Positions 56,667 to 64,000 of a DNA stretch of 64,000 nt are shown in pieces; within the stretch, counting starts at the first letter, position 1, and the number at the start of each line of letters is the position of its first letter. A program made the translations under genes and the position numbers. The notes beneath the pieces were generated by a model that saw only the letters and a program-made list of their open reading frames with translations, was not told the origin of the DNA and searched no databases. The stretch is from Pseudoduganella lutea. Lineage in GTDB: Bacteria > Pseudomonadota > Gammaproteobacteria > Burkholderiales > Burkholderiaceae_D. Where the stretch lies: contig NZ_CP035913.1 of NCBI RefSeq assembly GCF_004209755.1, positions 6,696,001-6,760,000 of the forward strand, given 5' to 3'.

Positions 56667-58226
56667 TCATTTGGCTGTCGCATTGCCAAGTTGGAACACA
56701 TTGACGACGTCCTTCAGCGTCGCCGCCCGGTCCTTCATTGCCGCCGAAGCCGCGGCGGCTTCCTCGACCAGTGCTGCATTCTGCTGCGTGATGCCATCGA
56801 TCTCGCTGATCGCCCGGTTGACCTGCTCGATGCCGCTTTCCTGCTCGGCACTGGCGATACTGATTTCGGCCATAATGGCGCTCACGCGTTGCACACTGAC
56901 GACGACCTCTTGCATCGTCGCGCCAGCGGCGTCTGCCAGCGTGCTGCCGCGAGCGACGGCACTAGCCGCCGTCCCGACCAGTTGCCTAATTTCCTGGGCA
57001 GCGGCGTTAGAGCGGTGGGCCAGGCTGCGCACCTCGGCGGCGACAACGGCAAAACCCCGGCCTTGCTCACCCGCTCGGGCTGCCTCGACGGCGGCATTCA
57101 AGGCCAGAATATCCGTCTGGAATGCGATTCCTTCGATGACGCCAATGATATCGCCGATCCTGGCGGATGTTGTCCTGATTTCTCCCATCGTCTCGACGAC
57201 TTCACCAACAACCACGCCGCCTCGGACGGCTACGTCCGAAGCCGTTGAAGCCAGTGCGGTTGCCTCGCGGGCATTGCCGGTGTTCTGTCGCACAGTCGAA
57301 GTCAGTTGCTCCATCGTGGCCGCAGTCTCTTCCAGCGAACCGGCCTGCATTTCGGTACGGGACGACAGATCCATGTTGCCGGTCGCTATCTGGCTCGATG
57401 CCGTGGCAATGCTGTCGGTGTTGGTGCGCACTAGCGAAACGATGTTGTGCAAGCTGCTGCGCATATCTGCCAGTGCCAGCGTCAGGCGTCCGGTTTCGGT
57501 GCGCGTGTCGGTTCGGCCGTTAAGGGCACATTCAGAGAGGTCCCCGCGGGCAATGCGGGCGGCAGTTTGCATGACCGCATTGAGCGGGACGACGATGGCA
57601 CGCGCGTTCATTTGGCCCAATGCAAGTGCGACGACCATCGACAAGATCGACACACCCAGGATCTGGCGTTTTGCATTACGTGCGGCATTTTCCCCTGCTG
57701 CGGCCAGCAGCGTCGAATTCTGTTCGATATGCTCACTAAGCGCAGCCATGCTTTCCTCAAGCGTGCGAAAACTCGCCAGAAACGCGGGGTAGGCCGCGTC
57801 AATGGCGGCTTTATCGCCGGTGCCCATCTTTCCAATAGCGCTGGCACTTGAAAGATATGCCTCGGCGTCCGGTATCACCAACGCCATCGCCTGTTGCAGG
57901 GCGGCGTCGCTGGTCAAACCGGCCATGCTGGCCAGACGCGCGCGCAATAGTGTCGTATGTTCCAAGAGATCTTTGCGCGCTTCAGTCGCCTGGGCAGCAT
58001 CGCCGTTGGTTGCACTGAGCAGGATGCCCAGGACGTCGCCGCGGATGGCGTCATGGGCCATGTCGGCTTGCAACTGGTCCTTAATGGCGCTGCCATTGTC
58101 ACGCACTGCCTGCATAGCGGCGTCCAGGTCGCGGACGGCCTGGAAGGCAATCAGCCCGCACACCGCAACAAATAACAGAGTGGAGACGTTAGACAGCAGC
58201 AAGCGCTTACGGATCGACAGGTTCAT
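56667..58226 (-). CDS. methyl-accepting chemotaxis protein
   Basis: A 519-aa chemoreceptor with helix 1 ([20 protein letters not shown]), a periplasmic four-helix-bundle sensor (about 35-185), helix 2 ([17 protein letters not shown]), HAMP and the signalling domain. The tip reads [31 protein letters not shown], with D where most have N in QTNILA. It lies 13 bp downstream of the MetA-type outer-membrane gene on the same strand, so they form an operon. That suggests the receptor senses a compound which enters through that porin-like protein. Confidence 0.9.
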   Translation of the reverse strand: MNLSIRKRLLLSNVSTLLFVAVCGLIAFQAVRDLDAAMQAVRDNGSAIKDQLQADMAHDAIRGDVLGILLSATNGDAAQATEARKDLLEHTTLLRARLASMAGLTSDAALQQAMALVIPDAEAYLSSASAIGKMGTGDKAAIDAAYPAFLASFRTLEESMAALSEHIEQNSTLLAAAGENAARNAKRQILGVSILSMVVALALGQMNARAIVVPLNAVMQTAARIARGDLSECALNGRTDTRTETGRLTLALADMRSSLHNIVSLVRTNTDSIATASSQIATGNMDLSSRTEMQAGSLEETAATMEQLTSTVRQNTGNAREATALASTASDVAVRGGVVVGEVVETMGEIRTTSARIGDIIGVIEGIAFQTDILALNAAVEAARAGEQGRGFAVVAAEVRSLAHRSNAAAQEIRQLVGTAASAVARGSTLADAAGATMQEVVVSVQRVSAIMAEISIASAEQESGIEQVNRAISEIDGITQQNAALVEEAAAASAAMKDRAATLKDVVNVFQLGNATAK

Positions 58227-58239
58227 AGATGCGGTGATA

Positions 58240-59037
58240 TCAGAGCTTGATAGACAGGCCGACGGTCAGGCCTAAGTCAGGCGTACGCCCATTCAGACCG
58301 TGCGAGAATGCCGTATCAATCTGGACGTTTTTCTGCAGGAGATACGCCGCACCGACTGACAGGCTCGCTTCGGTACCGCCATGGGCCGCGCGCGCTATAT
58401 GGGGCGACGAAACCTCGACGAAGCTACGCAGGCGCTCGCTCAACGCCTTGCCTACTACCAGGCCGAAAATCGCAAACGTCGTACCGCCGTTGGCCTTTTC
58501 GTGGCCAATTCCGGGCATGATGCCGAGCGATAGGTCATGTGGCAGGTCCCACTCGGCAACCACGCGCGCTGTCGGTCGCGTTCCCTCACCGCGAAATGCG
58601 GTGCTACCGGTGCTGAGGTCCGCGTGCAGCAACACAGCGACCGACGGCAAGTTGCCGACGGCGTCCATGGCATGCCATTTCATACCCAACGAAGTGTCGG
58701 CATAGCCACGTTCGGTAACAGGGGCATGGCCCGCCGTCCTGCTGCGTTGGCGTAGCGCACCATCGGACTCAAGGCGCAGTTCGACCGTCTCGCCAATGCC
58801 GAAGCGGAGCAACGTCGGCATCGCCCAAAGCGTTTCAGTGTCGCCACGGCCCGTAGTGCGATCGCGCGCAACGCTTGTTTCGATTTGTATGCGCCCCTTG
58901 CCCACGACATTGCTGGATTCAACGAAATCCGGACGGTCTGTGGCAATGGGCTCCTCGTCTGCTGCGTAGGCAGGAGATGAGACGAACGCAAACATGGTGA
59001 AAGCTGCCTGGAGGCGGCAGCGAAATCGGATAGACAA
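58240..59037 (-). CDS. MetA-pathway-type outer-membrane beta-barrel protein
   Basis: A 265-aa outer-membrane protein of the PF13557 (phenol MetA deg) group. The signal peptide ends SSPAYA and the mature protein starts [29 protein letters not shown], the family hallmark; alternating beta strands follow up to [11 protein letters not shown]. Such proteins are thought to let aromatic or hydrophobic compounds through. TTG 59037 is chosen because GGAG lies 6 bases upstream and it starts a normal signal peptide; the longer frame from 59160 does not. It leads the chemoreceptor gene. Confidence 0.8.
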   Translation of the reverse strand: MSIRFRCRLQAAFTMFAFVSSPAYAADEEPIATDRPDFVESSNVVGKGRIQIETSVARDRTTGRGDTETLWAMPTLLRFGIGETVELRLESDGALRQRSRTAGHAPVTERGYADTSLGMKWHAMDAVGNLPSVAVLLHADLSTGSTAFRGEGTRPTARVVAEWDLPHDLSLGIMPGIGHEKANGGTTFAIFGLVVGKALSERLRSFVEVSSPHIARAAHGGTEASLSVGAAYLLQKNVQIDTAFSHGLNGRTPDLGLTVGLSIKL

Positions 59038-59284
59038 AGGAAACTCCGGTATGCAAGGGGAGGGTACAAGTAGGCCATTGTCATACCGCAGGGGTAGCGT
59101 TCGCATGAAACCTGCAAGAGTGATATTGAAATCGCGGGGGAGGGCGTTGTAGTTGTACAACGATGCAGATGCTGTTAGCGCAAAAGTGAGTTACAAAAAC
59201 ATTTCGTTTTCGCAAAAATGCATGGATCAAGGCTACACGTGCTCAGAACAGCATTTCGCAGCAAGAATTTGCAACGAACTGTTT
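59038..59284. other. AT-rich intergenic region
   Basis: No convincing gene. A frame at 59153-59395 would run through the hairpin below and has an unlikely composition. The promoter of the MetA-type gene should be here. Confidence 0.35.
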
Positions 59285-59318
59285 TGTCGATACCGACACT
59301 ACTTTCTCGGTATCGACA
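59285..59318. promoter_or_regulatory. perfect 12-bp inverted repeat
   Basis: TGTCGATACCGA (59285-59296) and TCGGTATCGACA (59307-59318) pair perfectly around a 10-base loop. No T-run follows, so it is not a typical terminator. It could be an operator or an RNA hairpin. A partial third unit, TCGATAGGTATC, begins at 59325. Confidence 0.55.
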
Positions 59319-59628
59319 GCACTTTCGATAGGTATCATGGCACCAGCAGAATTTTTTCGCGGCACTTTAATAACAGTTGTCTACAAAATGTTTAAGCGCG
59401 AAGCGATGAGGCCATTGGGCCAGCAGCGTTGTCTAGCACTTTGCGCTCCAATACGGCAACGCATTGGAAACACCTGAGCAAAAATATTTTCCCAAGGCAA
59501 ACCACAGCTGTAGGAGCTAAGTTTTGCTAGAAGCCGAGGCGCTGCAGACGTTTAAGTACTATACTCGTGCTTTGCAGCCAGCCTGTTTGGAAGTTCGTAA
59601 ATAGGCGGTTGATATCAGAGATAAAATT

Positions 59629-59910
59629 ATGAACAATGAAGTATTGGCGATGATTAAAGAGCAGGCGGCGCAGATTCAAATGTTAAGCGAGGCATTTCAT
59701 CAGCAAACAAAGCAGCAAGGGATTTATGCGCTTCGAGATCTTGCACTGTTGAAAGTGTTGATACTAGAGCTTGAAGAATCGCAGCCAGGGATTTCTGCGA
59801 GTCTGCAAAAGCGCCTGGATATGCTTATCTTGCAAATCGGCGATGACCCCGATCTATGCGCATCAATTCACTTGGCAAACCAATTTCTCGTGACTCCAAC
59901 GAAGACCTAG
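59629..59910 (+). CDS. small hypothetical helical protein
   Basis: A 93-aa protein (MNNEVLAMIKEQAAQIQMLSEAFHQQTKQQGIYALRDLALLKVLILELEESQP). It is strongly helical with heptad-like spacing, and no membrane segment. The ribosome site is weak. Composition is protein-like and unlike the flanking non-coding DNA. Function unknown. Confidence 0.5.
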   Translation: MNNEVLAMIKEQAAQIQMLSEAFHQQTKQQGIYALRDLALLKVLILELEESQPGISASLQKRLDMLILQIGDDPDLCASIHLANQFLVTPTKT

Positions 59911-60184
59911 GGGATGATTATCTGGCCTTAGCTATGGCCAAAGGAACCCTTAACTGTGAGAATAACGGATGAGATGACTTCCGTCAGAGATACTGGCGAT
60001 CGTATTCTCTAATTGGCGTACGATAAAAATCAAGTTGTGCACGATTTTTGGCATCGCTTTTGAAGACAGCGTGGCCTACCAGCAATCAGCGGACTATTGT
60101 AGAGAACGAAGAATGGCATGGTGCGATGTCCTCAGCCGACACGCGTTCGGCGACCCTAGTGTGCCAGTTTTAAGGGCTGAACGT
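59911..60184. other. start of a 1.27-kb region with no supported gene
   Basis: From 59911 to 61183 no open frame is convincing. The region contains two repeat copies (60185 and 60475), and otherwise AT-richer sequence with no recognisable RNA gene. The part from 60562 includes the kaiC-like gene's promoter region. Confidence 0.4.
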
Positions 60185-60245
60185 CTGCGATGGGGTGGAG
60201 CTGTCGCCACCAGTGTCCGACATGGCGGCATTGTAGCGCGGCGTT
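60185..60245 (+). repeat. fragment resembling dispersed repeat family 1
   Basis: GTCTGCGATGGGGTGGAGCTG matches the family 1 left part (GTCTGCAATGGGGCGGGAGC), followed by eroded sequence. By-eye match only. Confidence 0.35.
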
Positions 60246-60474
60246 AGTGGCAATGCGTTGAGGGCTGATGGCCGGCCCTGGGTAGGTTGTCGTAGAACCC
60301 GACAGACTGTTTCGAACGATAGGCGGTGTTCACATAATGCGTGTGGCTGTGTACATCCCGTGCGACCTAAGGATTTCGAGCAACAGGTCAATAAGCTTTG
60401 CAAGTTCTCGATGTGGGCGAGGCTTCATTGCAATTCTATCGAGAGGCGCTGATCGGAGCACAAAGCTTAGGTTA

Positions 60475-60561
60475 GAGCGGCTAACAACACCTTTCGCTTG
60501 TCCTAGGGGCAACAACCACGTGCACTTTGGCAATGTGACCATTCGCTTTTGGCGAGAAGCA
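60475..60561 (+). repeat. dispersed intergenic repeat, family 2, copy 2
   Basis: GAGCGGCTAACAACACC, CGCTTGTCCTAGGGGCAACAACC, GTGCACTTTGGCAATGTGACC and CGCTTTTGGCGAGAAGCA line up along their full length with copy 1 at 27229-27315. Confidence 0.7.
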
Positions 60562-61183
60562 GCCGTTGGCCGCGGGTACGTTGTACTATGGTAAGCGTCC
60601 ATAAGACTAAGGAACCCCATCCACCAACTTGCTCGCTCAGGCAGCTTTCTTAGGTCTGACGAAGGCTTTTCAAGCAAAAGTAGCCGGCTCAAGGTCGGCT
60701 AAATCTCGTTCCTTGGGGGAGCTAGAGGACACATATGCACCTCTCAACTTGCCCCTGACTAAACCAATTTCATCTGGTCATACTATCCATTACTGAAGCG
60801 CATATCGCGTCATGTGGTGGCATAAAAACTAGTCGGTCCCTGCGACTCGGGTTGGCTCTTTACAATCTAACTACATTGGACGTTCACGTTTGCGCGCTAC
60901 TGTAACTGCAGCACAGGCCGTCCACCCGTGAGCTTTGATATTTTGATGACTACCGTAAATTTTCCCGGACAAGCGCTTGGAACCCCCTAAGTAGCAGTGT
61001 CTTGAAATTGGGCAATGCGGGTGAGCAGTTTGTCAGCTCGGCCTGTCGAGGCTCACGCTCTGCGTTCTCGCCAAACCCGTACCCGTGCCGGACAAATGTG
61101 TAGAGCTTGCTCAGTGTGGCCTTGTATAATTGAAGTGGTTTCAGCTCCAGACGTCAGTTGGCATTTGGGCAACTAGGATAATT
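60562..61183. other. region upstream of the KaiC-like gene, no supported gene
   Basis: Only short frames occur. AAGGTCGGCTAAATC and similar segments near 60690 may be fragments of old insertions, but no element could be defined. The promoter of the KaiC-like gene is expected close to 61120, where TTGTATAAT (61122-61130) offers a good -10. Confidence 0.4.
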
Positions 61184-62683
61184 ATGACTGCTCAAAATTC
61201 GGTAACGACGGCGTTTATTTCAACGGGTATTCCTGGCTTGGACAATGTCCTTGGAGGAGGATTGACGAAGGAGCGTTTGTACTTGCTCGAGGGTGATCCT
61301 GGCTCTGGGAAGACGACTATGGCCCTTCAATTTTTGATCGAGGGCGCCCGCTTGGGGGAGACAGTTCTCTACATTACGCTTGCCGAGAACAACATCGAAT
61401 TGCATGCAGTAGCAGACGCTCACGGATTCCAGATGGATGGGGTGCAGGTGCACGAGGTGATACCTGAAGAAAGCTTACTAGATCCGAGTGAGCAATACAC
61501 GGTCTTGCACCCTTCCGAAGTCGAGCTAAGTGAAACAAACAGTCTTATTCTGGGGATGATCGAGAAGCTAAATCCTAGCCGGGTGGTCCTCGACTCTCTC
61601 TCGGAGCTTCAGCTTTTGTCAGGTAGCGCTTTGCGCTACAGACGTCACGTGCTTGCCTTGAAACAGTACTTCGCAAAGCGTTCATGCACAGCTCTACTTC
61701 TTGATGACAAGACTGCAATTCGCGGAGATCAGCAAGTCCGAAGCATTGCCCATGGGGTGATTACCTTACAGCATACGGATTCGGAATATGGCGCCGAAAG
61801 GCGGGTAGTCCGTGTACTTAAATATCGTGGCATTTCCTTTCGACGTGGACCCCACGATTATTCGATTATTACAGGTGGAATCGTTGTTTATCCGCGAATA
61901 ATTGCCGCTGAGACTCGCGAGCTAACTCCGCGAACAAAAGTCCGCAGTGGCATTGAGGAGTTGGACGCTTTATTAGGCGGAGGTATCGAGGCGGGCTCAA
62001 GCACCCTGGTGTCAGGACCACCAGGCACCGGTAAATCAACGCTCGCGGTGCAATTTGTTAAAGCAATAACCGACCAGGGCGACAAGGCAGCAATGTTCCT
62101 TTTTGAGGAGTCATTCAACACGCTGTTAAATCGGTGCTACGGTGTGGGAATCAATTTGCGCGATCCTCATGATGCAGGACTGCTTACGATACACCAGATT
62201 GATCCGGCTGAACTGTCACCTGGCGAATTTACACATGCTGTGTGTCGGGCGGCTGACGCCGGCGCGAAAGTAGTGGTTATCGACAGCCTCAACGGCTACT
62301 TGAATGCGATGCCGGAAGCTCGGTTTCTGACGACACATCTGCATGAAGTGCTCACGTATCTAGGGCAACGAGGTGTTGTAACATTCTTAATTGGGGTGCA
62401 ACAAGGAATCGTCGGAGCAATGACGACAGGAATCGACATCAGTTACATGGCCGATAACGTTTTGATCTTGCGGTATTTTGAGGCCCGCGGTGCTGTCCAA
62501 AAAGCAATTTCGGTGTTCAAGAAAAGGGGCGGCGCGCACGAGACAACCTTGCGCCGATTTGGTATTACAAGCAGCGGGATCGAAGTCGGTCCGGTACTCG
62601 ACAATTTCCAAGGAATTCTGACAGGCGTACCAGCCTTGATCAATGGCGAGCAGGACGTCGTCGTTTTGGCTCAGCAGCCATAA
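61184..62683 (+). CDS. KaiC-like double RecA-type ATPase
   Basis: A 499-aa protein with two KaiC/RadA-type ATPase domains. The first (about 12-245) has Walker A GDPGSGKTT (K43) and the second (about 260-490) GPPGTGKST (K284). Acidic residues follow in LAENN and FEESF, and GVQQGI... and RYFEARG are typical of the group. Cyanobacterial KaiC runs the circadian clock with KaiA and KaiB; neither is encoded here. In heterotrophs such proteins usually sit beside hybrid kinases, as here, and act in stress or light signalling. ATG 61184 has AGGA 7 bases upstream. The next gene starts 11 bp after its stop, so they form an operon. Confidence 0.87.
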   Translation: MTAQNSVTTAFISTGIPGLDNVLGGGLTKERLYLLEGDPGSGKTTMALQFLIEGARLGETVLYITLAENNIELHAVADAHGFQMDGVQVHEVIPEESLLDPSEQYTVLHPSEVELSETNSLILGMIEKLNPSRVVLDSLSELQLLSGSALRYRRHVLALKQYFAKRSCTALLLDDKTAIRGDQQVRSIAHGVITLQHTDSEYGAERRVVRVLKYRGISFRRGPHDYSIITGGIVVYPRIIAAETRELTPRTKVRSGIEELDALLGGGIEAGSSTLVSGPPGTGKSTLAVQFVKAITDQGDKAAMFLFEESFNTLLNRCYGVGINLRDPHDAGLLTIHQIDPAELSPGEFTHAVCRAADAGAKVVVIDSLNGYLNAMPEARFLTTHLHEVLTYLGQRGVVTFLIGVQQGIVGAMTTGIDISYMADNVLILRYFEARGAVQKAISVFKKRGGAHETTLRRFGITSSGIEVGPVLDNFQGILTGVPALINGEQDVVVLAQQP

Positions 62684-62694
62684 TCAGGGTAATA

Positions 62695-64000
62695 ATGGTA
62701 GGTTTAGTTGTGGAAAATCGCGTTCTGATCTATGCCCCGATTGGCAAAGATGGCAGGCTAATTGCCCAGTTACTGCACCGAGGCGGTGTGGGTCAACATG
62801 TTTGTACCACCTCGGCCCAGGTTGTCACTGAGCTAACTAACGGCGCTGGCGCACTGCTATTGACAGATGAAGCGCTAGACTCATCTTTGTTGCGTTCACT
62901 CAATCATTTTATCCAGCAGCAACCTGCTTGGTCTGATCTTCCGATTCTTCTGATGGTGCACAGCGCTCGTGCTAATGATGAGTCAAGCGGACTGTACGAC
63001 AAGCTTGGATATGTTTCTTTATTGGAACGCCCGCTTCAGGGAGCGACGATTTTGAGTGCTGTTAAATCGGCTCTTCGGGCACGCGAGCGTCAGTATATGA
63101 TGCGGGAAATAGATCGCCGCAAAGATGAGTTTTTGGCTATGCTGGCGCATGAACTTCGTAATCCCCTCGCCCCAGTTAGCGCAGCATCTGACTTGCTCAA
63201 GCTCGGCAACCTGAGCTCCGAAAAAATTAAACAGACAAGTGAGGTCATTTCGCGCCAAGTCAGACATATGACGGGCCTTATTGACGATTTACTCGATGTT
63301 TCCCGTGTTTCTCGGGGGCTTGTCAATCTTGATAGCGCCGCCGTTGACGCGAGGCAAGTGATTTCTGGAGCGCTCGAGCAGGCCCGTTCGTTCATCGATG
63401 CAAAACGTCATCAGTTGATTTTGCGAACATCGCCGGAGCATGCATGCATCCAAGGTGACCACAAGCGACTAGTCCAGATTCTCGCTAACATCCTTAACAA
63501 TGCGGCGAAATACACTCCTGAAGGTGGAGAAATTTCCCTATCAATGGATGTTGACAATTCCGAGGTTACTTTTACCGTATCCGACAATGGGATTGGGATT
63601 GCTAACGATGTGATCGAACATGTTTTTGAGATGTTTGCCCAGGCAGAGAGAAGTGCAGATCGCGCCCAAGGTGGGCTCGGTATTGGCCTTGCGTTAGTGA
63701 AAAATTTGGTACATCTCCATCGAGGGAGAGTCACCGTTCATAGCGATGGGATCGGTGCTGGTAGCAGCTTCAAGGTCATCCTACCGCGTTGCGCTGAAAT
63801 CAATCATCCTTTAGTAGAACTAATTGTCCAGCCTCAACAGCCGACTAGATCACCAAAAATCCTTGTGGTTGACGATAATAAAGATGCCGCTGACATGCTC
63901 GGCCTGTTTCTAGAAGCGGCGGGATATGACGTCAAAGTTGTTCATAGCGCTACTGCTGCGTTGTCTATGGTGGCTAAGGGTAATGTGTTTGACGCCTGTC
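62695..64000 (+). CDS. hybrid sensor histidine kinase (3' end outside the window)
   Basis: From ATG 62695 (AGGG 4 bases upstream) the frame stays open to the window end, giving at least 435 residues. The N-terminal 125 residues form a receiver-like fold lacking the usual acidic phosphosite (VENRVLIYAPIGKDGRLIAQLL, ALLLTDEALDSS). HisKA (MLAHELRNPLAPVSAA), HATPase (LNNAAKYTPEGG, DNGIGI, GLGIGLALVKNL) and the start of a C-terminal receiver (KILVVDDNKDAADML) follow. It is coupled to the KaiC-like gene. The H-box region is nearly identical to that of the kinase at 27450. Confidence 0.87.
   Translation, partial: MVGLVVENRVLIYAPIGKDGRLIAQLLHRGGVGQHVCTTSAQVVTELTNGAGALLLTDEALDSSLLRSLNHFIQQQPAWSDLPILLMVHSARANDESSGLYDKLGYVSLLERPLQGATILSAVKSALRARERQYMMREIDRRKDEFLAMLAHELRNPLAPVSAASDLLKLGNLSSEKIKQTSEVISRQVRHMTGLIDDLLDVSRVSRGLVNLDSAAVDARQVISGALEQARSFIDAKRHQLILRTSPEHACIQGDHKRLVQILANILNNAAKYTPEGGEISLSMDVDNSEVTFTVSDNGIGIANDVIEHVFEMFAQAERSADRAQGGLGIGLALVKNLVHLHRGRVTVHSDGIGAGSSFKVILPRCAEINHPLVELIVQPQQPTRSPKILVVDDNKDAADMLGLFLEAAGYDVKVVHSATAALSMVAKGNVFDAC

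Noticed and set aside
59153..59395. 80-codon plus-strand frame
   Set aside because: It reads through the perfect hairpin at 59285-59318, is very rich in Cys, Phe and Tyr, and lacks a ribosome site.
60330..60692. 120-codon minus-strand frame
   Set aside because: It runs through repeat family 2 and shows no protein-like core or start signal.
61184..62683. A circadian clock locus
   Set aside because: Only a KaiC-like protein is present; kaiA and kaiB are missing, and such proteins are common outside cyanobacteria without clock function.
1..64000. tRNA, rRNA or riboswitch genes
   Set aside because: I looked for cloverleaf-like and conserved rRNA stretches by eye and found none; a covariance-model scan would be needed to exclude small RNAs.

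Overview
The window looks like a chromosomal segment of a betaproteobacterium of the family Oxalobacteraceae (Massilia / Duganella / Pseudoduganella type). This is inferred from gene content: a PEP-CTERM protein with the FxDxF signature, a very large TonB-dependent receptor of the Xanthomonas/Caulobacter type, a phasin, many methyl-accepting chemotaxis proteins and hybrid histidine kinases, and Tat-exported oxidoreductases. No rRNA or tRNA gene was seen.

Region 1 (about 0.3-23.4 kb) is a carbohydrate-utilisation locus. The plus strand carries a GH2 beta-galactosidase-like enzyme, a GH105 unsaturated-glycoside hydrolase and a cytochrome c / sorbosone-dehydrogenase fusion. The minus strand carries a DUF1080 - apbE - Gfo/Idh/MocA - Gfo/Idh/MocA operon, a second DUF1080 lipoprotein, a TonB receptor, a sugar ABC-type binding protein and an OmpR-type two-component system. 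The set fits uptake and attack of plant-wall glycosides, partly through the 3-keto-glycoside route (oxidoreductase plus DUF1080). Several parts are broken: a molybdenum hydroxylase large subunit, the binding protein and the sensor kinase each carry a one-base frameshift, a PQQ-like propeller protein is truncated, and a second GH2 gene survives only as its two ends.

Region 2 (23.4-37.5 kb) is mixed: a PEP-CTERM protein, a lone receiver, a chemoreceptor, a hybrid kinase, a MarR / NmrA / alcohol dehydrogenase / TfoX cluster in which the dehydrogenase has an in-frame stop, and a phasin. It also has a 35-copy 7-bp tandem repeat and an IS21 remnant abutting a truncated S41 peptidase. A roughly 100-bp intergenic repeat family is scattered here, and one copy is split by a 138-bp MITE-like insertion.

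Region 3 (37.5-46.8 kb) reads as a separate, GC-rich signalling island: three paralogous RsbRD_N-type histidine kinases (two intact, both 382 aa, and one decayed), a hemerythrin, one intact and two decayed receivers, a REC-GGDEF diguanylate cyclase and unassigned small proteins.

Region 4 (46.8-64 kb) has a translationally coupled three-gene cassette of unknown function containing a duplicated domain. It continues with two chemoreceptors flanking a 1892-aa kinase-like / AAA / GAF / histidine kinase protein whose kinase domain lacks key catalytic residues, an outer-membrane MetA-type protein, a 1.3-kb stretch rich in repeats and hairpins, and a KaiC-like double ATPase followed by a hybrid histidine kinase that runs off the window.
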